DNA from: an uncultured Bacteroidales bacterium
Lineage (GTDB): Bacteria > Bacteroidota > Bacteroidia > Bacteroidales > UBA1715
Length of the DNA stretch: 8,300 bases
Direction of reading: 5' to 3'
Assembly: GCA_937892155.1 (NCBI GenBank)
Contig: CALAUG010000010.1
Location: 1-8,300, forward strand
The notes beneath the pieces were generated by a model. The model saw nothing but the letters and a program-made list of their open reading frames with translations. It was not told the DNA's origin and made no database searches. Positions 1-5,387 of this stretch are shown in pieces; the first letter of the stretch is position 1; every line of letters begins with the position of its first letter. The position numbers and the translations under genes are program-made.

Positions 1-1859
1 AGTGGATGGCACAGGCAATTCCTTATTTGATGGATGATTATGAGGCTACGGTCATTATTTACTTCGTGCTGGGTATTTCGGCGGAGAAGATTTTATGGGA
101 GCTGCGCAAGATGCTGAAGGAAAACAACCTTGTAAGAAAGTTACATGCTTGCGAAACAATGGGAGCTGCTACTGTAATCTGTACTGATAAGACCGGAACT
201 CTAACAGAAAATAAAATGCAGGTGATGGAGTGCTATGGTTTGGATGAAACAGATATGGATTTGTTGGTTCAAAGTATTGCCATAAATTCAACTGCTACTC
301 TATCAAATGATGAGAACGGAATAGCTTCGACAATCGGAAATCCAACAGAGGGAGCTTTGTTAAAATGGATAGGTATAAAAGACTATGATTACGAAACTAT
401 TCGTGAAAACGCATCTGTAAGTAGTGTCGTTCCTTTCTCAACAGAGATTAAAAGAATGGAAACCGTAACAACTGATGGTTATCGTTTCGTAAAAGGTGCT
501 CCAGAGGTTGTTATTGATATGTGCGATGACTTTGGTTCTGTCAAGAAAGAAGATATTCTGAGTAAACTGGAAGAATATCAAGCCAAAGGTATGCGCACAT
601 TGGCATTTGCTTATCAAATAAGTTGTAATGATGGTCTTAAATTCCAAGCAATTATTGCTATAGCCGATCCTGTAAGAAGCGATGTGGCAGAAGCTATCAA
701 TATCTGTAGAAACAATGCTCATGTGCGTGTCATTATGGTGACAGGTGATAACGCACTGACTGCAGGAGAGATAGCCAAACAAGCAGGTCTTACTGATGAA
801 GGCGAAAATGTCATATCATTGACTGGCAACGAATTTGAAGCATTAAGCGATGCAGAGGCTATAGATATAATTGGTAATCCTGATTTCAAAATCCTCTCCA
901 GGGCAAAGCCTAATGACAAGGCTCGTCTTGTTGGACTACTTCAGGAATTAGGTCATGTGGTGGCAGTAACTGGTGACGGAACTAATGATGCTCCTGCACT
1001 GAAGAAAGCTCAGGTCGGTCTCTCAATGGGTGATGGCACTGCCAGAGCCAAGGAAGCAAGTGATATTACCATTATTGACAACTCGTTTGCCAGCATCAAT
1101 ACGGCTATACTATGGGGACGTTCCTTGTATCAGAATATCCGTAGGTTTATCATATTCCAGATGACAATCAATGTGGCAGCTTGTCTTATTGTATTATATG
1201 GAGCATTTATGGGACTTGACTCTCCGCTGAATGTCACCCAAATGCTTTGGATAAACTTGATTATGGACACTTTTGCAGCAATGGCCTTATCTTCATTGCC
1301 TGCAGACCACCGCGTGATGAGTGATTATCCGAGAAAGACTGACAGTAAGATTATAGATGCTGGTATGTCCACAATGATACTTGGATTCGGGTTGTTCTTC
1401 TTCGTTGTATTGGTTGTATTGTGGCAGATGTTAAGCCATGGCGATTATACTAATGTTCTGGATTTGATAAAGAATTTCGATATTGCTCATATTACTGACT
1501 TCTCAAAGGCCACTCATGTGCGTAATCCTCACGAATTGGGCATATTCTTTACCTTCTTTGTGCTATTGCAATTTTGGAATATCTTCAATGCTCGATATTA
1601 CAAAACAGACAGAAGTCTCATTCAAGATGTTGGAGATATGATTTGTAATCCTGGTTCGGTTTTAAAACACTATAGTACAGGATTCATATATATTATCTTT
1701 GTGATATTAATTGGTCAAATTCTGATTACTAATGTATTCGGGGAAATGTTTAGCGTCGAAGCTCTTTCGCTCAATGAATGGGCGTGGCTCATCGTCGTTA
1801 CTTGCCCAGTGCTTGTAATTGGTGACCTTTATAGATTTATACGCAATAAAATCGCTTAA
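1..1859 (+). CDS. PMCA-type calcium-transporting P-type ATPase, C-terminal part (5' end off window or rearranged)
   Basis: This is an inner-membrane P2-type ATPase that would use ATP to export Ca2+. Numbering from the ATG at 6, the protein shows the phosphorylation motif DKTGTLT (61-67), nucleotide-domain KGAPE (163-167), MVTGDN (244-249) and hinge TGDGTNDAP (322-330), then six membrane segments: M5 about 380-400, M6 about 410-430, M7 about 453-476, M8 about 510-528, M9 about 559-577 and M10 about 590-610. In M5, N389 is followed three residues on by Ala where SERCA has Glu. M6 carries N417 and D421. Both fit the PMCA (single Ca2+ site) pattern. The family is usually about 850-900 aa, and here only the part from the end of M4 onward is recognisable. 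The frame is open to the left edge, so the ATG at 6 is not a trusted start. Residues about 10-33 do not resemble M4, and the PEGLP motif is absent. The gene is followed after 18 bp by the MATE gene, probably in one operon. The family call is firm; substrate is inferred from the motifs, and function is doubtful if the 5' end is truly altered. Confidence 0.9.
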   Translation, partial: WMAQAIPYLMDDYEATVIIYFVLGISAEKILWELRKMLKENNLVRKLHACETMGAATVICTDKTGTLTENKMQVMECYGLDETDMDLLVQSIAINSTATLSNDENGIASTIGNPTEGALLKWIGIKDYDYETIRENASVSSVVPFSTEIKRMETVTTDGYRFVKGAPEVVIDMCDDFGSVKKEDILSKLEEYQAKGMRTLAFAYQISCNDGLKFQAIIAIADPVRSDVAEAINICRNNAHVRVIMVTGDNALTAGEIAKQAGLTDEGENVISLTGNEFEALSDAEAIDIIGNPDFKILSRAKPNDKARLVGLLQELGHVVAVTGDGTNDAPALKKAQVGLSMGDGTARAKEASDITIIDNSFASINTAILWGRSLYQNIRRFIIFQMTINVAACLIVLYGAFMGLDSPLNVTQMLWINLIMDTFAAMALSSLPADHRVMSDYPRKTDSKIIDAGMSTMILGFGLFFFVVLVVLWQMLSHGDYTNVLDLIKNFDIAHITDFSKATHVRNPHELGIFFTFFVLLQFWNIFNARYYKTDRSLIQDVGDMICNPGSVLKHYSTGFIYIIFVILIGQILITNVFGEMFSVEALSLNEWAWLIVVTCPVLVIGDLYRFIRNKIA

Positions 1860-1877
1860 ATTCCGCATTAGAATTAA

Positions 1878-3344
1878 ATGTATAATATATTTAGAAATAT
1901 AGCAAATACGAATGTACCAGCAATTTCGTCAGAGCGATGGAGCCGTTGGCACATAGCAAAGGCTATATTTCTATTGGGTGTACCGTTAATAGTTGGTGAA
2001 CTGGGTTCCATAGCACAACAGTTTGCCGACACAATCATGGTTGGTCATTATGGAACCAAAGAACTTGCCGCAGCAGGTTTTGTCAACAGCATATTCTATT
2101 ACGTAATTTTCCTGACTTTGGGAATGTCGTTTGCCTCAACTCCTCTAATAGGCAAGGCCTCTGGAAGAAAGGATTATAAAGGTGTACTAAAGATATTCCG
2201 AGAAAGTATTATAGTAAATCTGTTAGTCGGATTATTTTTTGTCACACTACTTCTAATTGTATATTTCAATTTAGAGGAATTATTCTTTAATCAAAATTCA
2301 GAGTTTTTCCATCAGCCGTTTGAAATTCTTGATATTTCAAAGGGGTATATGCTGATGCTTATAGCCTCTATACCTTTCCTTACACTATTCTACGCTTGTA
2401 AACAGTATCTGGATGGAATTGGAAATACATCGATTTCCATGTGGATTCTCTTGTTCTCAAATATGCTGAATATAGGATTAAACTGGTTATTGATTTTTGG
2501 TTTTGGTAACATTCAACCAATGGGATTGTTAGGAGCAGGTGTATCCACACTTATTTCAAGAGTCGTACAGTTAGCCTTGATTGGGTGGGTCGTATATAAG
2601 ACTAAAACTAATTTTCGCCATACAAATCCCTTAAATCAAGAGGTGAGACCTACGTATGAGGGCATAAAGAATCAATTCAAGTTAGGCCTGCCTATCAGTC
2701 TTCAATTAGGACTTGAAATCGGCGTATTCAATATCTGTGGTATTTTTATGGGATGGTTTGGAGCATTGCCTCTTGCTGCTCATCAGGCGATGTACACCAT
2801 TTCGACACTGTTCTTTCAGATATTATATGGAGTAGGAGCAGCAGGAACCATTTTAATCAGTTATTTTTATAGTATTAAAGCCTGGAGAAATATCAAACAA
2901 ACTGCAGAAACCGCCTTTTTTATTGGACTTGCATCGGTGGCACTTATTTCCCTTATTGTTTGTTTGTTCTTCGAGCCTATAGCATTCTTCTTTACAGATG
3001 ACGGTTCGGTGGTAGAATATATGAAATTAATCATGCCGTGTCTTATGCTCTATCAATTTGGTGATTGTATGCAGATAGTATATGCCAATGCTTTAAGAGG
3101 ATTAGAAGACACAAAACCATTGGCATATGGGGCTATATTCTCGTATATAATAGTATGCGTGCCACTTTGCTACTGGTTTGCCTTCGGGTCAGGTTGGCCA
3201 TGGAGCAGTGTAGCTGGGGTTTGGGCAGGAATACCATTCGGATTGACATTGGCAGGAATCATCTTCTGGACTAAATTCAGGTTAAGGCTCAGGGGTTTAC
3301 GCAGGTCAAATGATACAAAAAGAAACGTTGCAGCGAGGGAATAA
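1878..3344 (+). CDS. MATE family efflux transporter
   Basis: A 488-aa inner-membrane antiporter of the multidrug and toxin extrusion family (NorM/DinF-like), expected to export cationic compounds or metabolites using a Na+ or H+ gradient. The length is normal for the family, and two homologous halves are visible. The N half has GVPLIVGEL (34-42), a D-x-x-MVG motif (51-56), LAAAGF (63-68), YLDGIGNT (177-184) and NIGLNWLLIFG (198-208). The C half begins near residue 269 with GLPISLQLGLE and has LAAHQ (299-303), and further on the typical ALRGLEDTKP. About twelve hydrophobic segments are expected, with a roughly 25-residue polar N-terminal lead. The ATG at 1878 is the first in frame after the ATPase stop, and no clear Shine-Dalgarno is seen, as is common in this phylum. 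Expression is probably by read-through from the ATPase gene, and a hairpin terminator overlaps the stop codon. Substrate cannot be told from the sequence. Confidence 0.94.
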   Translation: MYNIFRNIANTNVPAISSERWSRWHIAKAIFLLGVPLIVGELGSIAQQFADTIMVGHYGTKELAAAGFVNSIFYYVIFLTLGMSFASTPLIGKASGRKDYKGVLKIFRESIIVNLLVGLFFVTLLLIVYFNLEELFFNQNSEFFHQPFEILDISKGYMLMLIASIPFLTLFYACKQYLDGIGNTSISMWILLFSNMLNIGLNWLLIFGFGNIQPMGLLGAGVSTLISRVVQLALIGWVVYKTKTNFRHTNPLNQEVRPTYEGIKNQFKLGLPISLQLGLEIGVFNICGIFMGWFGALPLAAHQAMYTISTLFFQILYGVGAAGTILISYFYSIKAWRNIKQTAETAFFIGLASVALISLIVCLFFEPIAFFFTDDGSVVEYMKLIMPCLMLYQFGDCMQIVYANALRGLEDTKPLAYGAIFSYIIVCVPLCYWFAFGSGWPWSSVAGVWAGIPFGLTLAGIIFWTKFRLRLRGLRRSNDTKRNVAARE

Positions 3345-3377
3345 CAATATCGCAAATTTCCAACTGCAACGTTTTTT
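3320..3377 (+). terminator. Hairpin terminator of the ATPase-MATE operon
   Basis: AAACGTTGCAG at 3323-3333 is perfectly complementary to CTGCAACGTTT at 3364-3374. One G-T wobble and two A-T pairs extend the stem outward to 3320/3377, so the pairing runs into a TTTTTT run (3372-3377). The 30-nt loop may hold a smaller GGAA/TTCC pair (3338-3341 with 3358-3361). The left arm lies inside the last codons of the MATE gene and the stop codon falls in the loop, so translation to the stop could affect folding. Confidence 0.75.
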
Positions 3378-3404
3378 GTTGCCGTGAATATGAATTATTA
3401 TAGC

Positions 3405-3416
3405 TAGGGATTGTCG
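3405..3416 (+). repeat. Left terminal inverted repeat of the IS
   Basis: TAGGGATTGTCG matches the complement of 5093-5104 at 12 of 12 bases. Beyond these the two ends diverge apart from a shared AT-rich stretch. Confidence 0.82.
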
Positions 3417-3447
3417 CAAATTAAGCGAAATAAATCTAACGATTTAA

Positions 3448-3478
3448 TTGCCAATATTATAAGATTTTTGTATCTTTG
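3448..3478 (+). promoter_or_regulatory. Bacteroidetes-type promoter of the transposase gene
   Basis: TATCTTTG at 3471-3478 fits the Bacteroidetes -7 consensus TAnnTTTG exactly, and TTG at 3448-3450 lies 20 bp upstream as the -33 element. Transcription would start near 3485, about 60 bases before the preferred ATG and ahead of the leader hairpin. It lies inside the IS, so the element carries its own promoter. Confidence 0.65.
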
Positions 3479-3495
3479 CATAAGAAACAAAAAAA

Positions 3496-3531
3496 TCCCC
3501 CAAACTGCTTTGTACTGCCTGTTTTGGGGGA
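3496..3531 (+). promoter_or_regulatory. Leader hairpin upstream of the transposase start
   Basis: TCCCCCAAA at 3496-3504 pairs perfectly with TTTGGGGGA at 3523-3531 around an 18-nt loop. It lies between the predicted transcription start and the ATG at 3549, so it would form in the transposase mRNA leader. Other IS elements use structures in this position to limit transposase translation, especially from transcripts entering from outside. That role is inferred here. Confidence 0.55.
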
Positions 3532-3548
3532 AACGAAAAATTATCGTC

Positions 3549-4934
3549 ATGGCAAAGATACAACAAATTTCTGAATTAACACCAAGTTTTGCGTTCACGG
3601 AGTATGATTTTTATAAAGAATATGAGGAATCATTCAAAAAAAGTGAACTCGGACATGTATATTCCCTGCTTCCCCTTCATGAAATGGCCGTCCGCTTCGG
3701 TCTGATAGAAGCGCATCCACGTAAGAAAGTCGGTCGCAAGTCCTACTTCAGCCCCGAAGGCAAGGTGGCACTCATGTTCCTCAAGTCATACACCGGGCTG
3801 TCTGCTCCCAAACTCATGGAGCAGCTCAACGCAAACATCCACTACCAGATATTCTGTGGCATCCGGATCGACACAAGGAATCCGCTGTCCAACTACAAGC
3901 TCATAGACGACATCGCACTTGATCTGTCCCGCCGTCTGAAGATACAGAATCAGCAGGAGGTGTTGGCAGAGGCATGGAAGCCGTACATGAAGAATCTCGA
4001 CACTCTCTATACCGATGCGACCTGCTACGAAAGTGCCATGCGCTACCCGACTGACGCGAAACTGCTGTGGGAATGTATAGAGAAGGCGTATCCGATGATG
4101 TGTGAGGCAAGCCGCAAACTCGGCATCCGTCGTATGAGGACAAAATACCTTGACGTGTCCCGAGACAACATGGCCTATGTGAAGCAACGCCGTCACACCC
4201 AGAAACGGACTCGCAAGATAATCTGTCGCCTGCTGAACCTGCTGGGAAAGATACTCACAGAGCTCAGGAGGCTCGGCAGGGAAAATCCCTGTGCGGAACT
4301 GTTTTCGAGCAGGCAACTCGCAGAAATAGAGACGATGACGAAGATATACCGTCAGCAGCGCAACCATCACGAGAGCGGCAACGCCAAGGAAAGCATCCCT
4401 AACCGCATCGTGAGCGTCAACAAGCCATACGTACGCCCAATCGTAAGAGGAAAGGAGATAAAGAAGGTCGAGTTCGGAGCCAAGTGCAACAACATCCTGG
4501 TCGACGGTATCTCGTTCATCGAGAGACTTTCCTTCAACGCCTTCAACGAGGGTACCCGCCTCGTACATTGCGTAAAGCTCGCAGAGAAGCTCTTCGGCGA
4601 GAAGATTACGAAGGTGGGAGGTGACTGCAGCTACTCGGGCAATGACAACCGCACCTTCTGCAGCAAGCGAAACATCGAGACGTCATTTTCACAGAAAGGA
4701 AGGAAACGGGACGTGACGGCTCCTGTCAGCATGGTCAAAAAAGAACTTGCCCGAGTACGCGCCACGGCAATGGAAGGATCATTTGGAACGCAGAAGGAAC
4801 ATTACGGACTCAAACGGATAAACGGCCGAATCAAGAAGACGGAGATCCTGATTATCTTCTTCGGCATCCATACGGCCAATGCGGTGCAATTGGCAAGGAG
4901 ATTTGCAAAGGCAGAACTCAGCCTGGCTGCCTAA
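3549..4934 (+). CDS. DDE transposase of the insertion sequence
   Basis: A 461-aa transposase that would cut and join the ends of its own IS. The RNase H-like catalytic triad is visible: D156 in LYTDATCYES, D359 in VGGDCSYSGND and E409 in MEGSFGTQKEHYGL. The last sits in an R-x4-E-x6-K arrangement (R404, E409, K416) like the IS4/IS5 signature. The N-terminal part (about 35-130) has the helix-rich look of the DNA-binding region of IS5/IS1182-type enzymes. A basic stretch (about 186-245) lies between the first two catalytic residues. The ATG at 3549 is preferred because it follows the promoter and leader hairpin. An upstream in-frame extension to 3411 would start inside the terminal repeat and run through the promoter and hairpin. 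No frameshift or internal stop is present. Exact IS family is uncertain. Confidence 0.9.
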   Translation: MAKIQQISELTPSFAFTEYDFYKEYEESFKKSELGHVYSLLPLHEMAVRFGLIEAHPRKKVGRKSYFSPEGKVALMFLKSYTGLSAPKLMEQLNANIHYQIFCGIRIDTRNPLSNYKLIDDIALDLSRRLKIQNQQEVLAEAWKPYMKNLDTLYTDATCYESAMRYPTDAKLLWECIEKAYPMMCEASRKLGIRRMRTKYLDVSRDNMAYVKQRRHTQKRTRKIICRLLNLLGKILTELRRLGRENPCAELFSSRQLAEIETMTKIYRQQRNHHESGNAKESIPNRIVSVNKPYVRPIVRGKEIKKVEFGAKCNNILVDGISFIERLSFNAFNEGTRLVHCVKLAEKLFGEKITKVGGDCSYSGNDNRTFCSKRNIETSFSQKGRKRDVTAPVSMVKKELARVRATAMEGSFGTQKEHYGLKRINGRIKKTEILIIFFGIHTANAVQLARRFAKAELSLAA

Positions 4935-5032
4935 ACAAATATCGGTCAAACATTATCCATCATCTAAGGGATAACTCTGTCCTGACGATACAAAAATCAA
5001 CTCAAACAACAACAAAACTACGAAATATAGCA

Positions 5033-5065
5033 GACGAGGGCATCCTCGGTAGGAGTACCCTCGTC
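5033..5065 (+). terminator. Strong hairpin near the right end of the IS, probable transposase terminator
   Basis: GACGAGGG at 5033-5040 pairs perfectly with CCCTCGTC at 5058-5065, and a nested TCCT/AGGA pair (5043-5046 with 5051-5054) closes a CGGT loop. It is about 100 bases after the transposase stop. The following bases are A/T-rich but have no U-run, so it may act as a transcript 3' end or as a structural element of the IS end rather than a classical terminator. The rest of 4935-5092 holds no gene. Confidence 0.55.
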
Positions 5066-5092
5066 AATCAATATCAAATTCTTGGAATTAAA

Positions 5093-5104
5093 CGACAATC
5101 CCTA
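5093..5104 (-). repeat. Right terminal inverted repeat of the IS
   Basis: CGACAATCCCTA is the exact complement of the left end at 3405-3416. A small palindrome, AATTC-TTG-GAATT (5077-5089), lies just inside it and has no clear partner at the left end. Confidence 0.82.
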
Positions 5105-5128
5105 CTTTAACGGATGCTTACGAAACAG

Positions 5129-5168
5129 CAAGGCCGCCACCGACACTTTTCTGTCAATGGCTGCCTTG
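5129..5168 (-). terminator. Hairpin terminator of the surface-protein operon
   Basis: On the - strand CAAGGCAGCCA (5168-5158) pairs with TGGCGGCCTTG (5139-5129), with one mismatch in 11 pairs. A nested GACA/TGTC pair (5155-5152 with 5145-5142) closes a six-base loop. It begins 21 bases after the stop of the small gene. The sequence after it on the - strand is CTGTTTCG, only a weak T-run, so efficiency is uncertain. The IS lies beyond it, starting about 25 bases further on. Confidence 0.6.
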
Positions 5169-5189
5169 AAAGTATGGACAGGGAATGTC

Positions 5190-5354
5190 TTACTCTTCGC
5201 TCCAGATATCGAACAAGCTGTGGTGCGCTCTGGTGTCCACGTCCTGTTCTTCGGTCGAGCCCTCTTTAATATCGAACACGGGGCTGCCGCAGACCATCTG
5301 GCTCTCCTGAATCACTATTACCCTCATCGTGGGTTGTATGTATCTCTCTTTCAT
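5190..5354 (-). CDS. Small MK-x-x-YIQP-type protein of unknown function
   Basis: A 54-aa reading frame starting MKERYIQPTMRV and ending LFDIWSEE. I recognise the pattern as a very common but uncharacterised class of short Bacteroidales proteins: an MKK-x-YIQP start, a short beta-like hydrophobic stretch, a GSP-like turn and an acidic tail often ending in DIW. The middle reads QMVCGSPVFDIK, and its lone cysteine (22) does not form a proper lipobox, so a lipoprotein is not supported. The gene starts 33 bp after the stop of the large surface protein on the same strand and is followed by a hairpin terminator, so the two are probably co-transcribed. An AGGAA just before the ATG is too close for a standard ribosome site. 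Role unknown; the association with surface-protein genes is the only functional clue. Confidence 0.75.
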   Translation of the reverse strand: MKERYIQPTMRVIVIQESQMVCGSPVFDIKEGSTEEQDVDTRAHHSLFDIWSEE

Positions 5355-5387
5355 ATTCCTATGCTTTTTTATTTCGTTACCGCTGCA

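Larger units (their letters stand above)
3405..5104 (+). mobile_element. Complete insertion sequence, about 1.7 kb, single DDE transposase (IS5/IS1182-like)
   Basis: The two ends share a perfect 12-bp inverted repeat, TAGGGATTGTCG at 3405-3416 and its complement CGACAATCCCTA at 5093-5104. Between them lie a Bacteroidetes-type promoter, a leader hairpin, one full-length transposase gene on the + strand and a strong hairpin near the right end. The outermost TA on both sides may be a 2-bp target duplication rather than part of the element, in which case the element is 3407-5102 (1696 bp). Because TA is palindromic, one copy cannot settle this, and no longer direct repeat is seen in the flanks. 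The copy looks intact and could be active. It sits between the terminators of two convergent operons and disrupts no recognisable gene. Family placement comes from the transposase motifs only. Confidence 0.85.

Noticed and set aside
3411..3548. In-frame 46-residue N-terminal extension of the transposase
   Set aside because: It would begin inside the terminal inverted repeat and run through the promoter and leader hairpin, so the ATG at 3549 is far more likely.
3786..4568. 260-codon - strand frame
   Set aside because: It is antisense to the transposase, whose catalytic motifs are clear. The product shows no family features.
3401..5108. Four-base target duplication (CTAG/CTAC) around the IS
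   Set aside because: The two copies differ in the last base; only the 2-bp TA is shared, and it cannot be separated from the inverted repeat.
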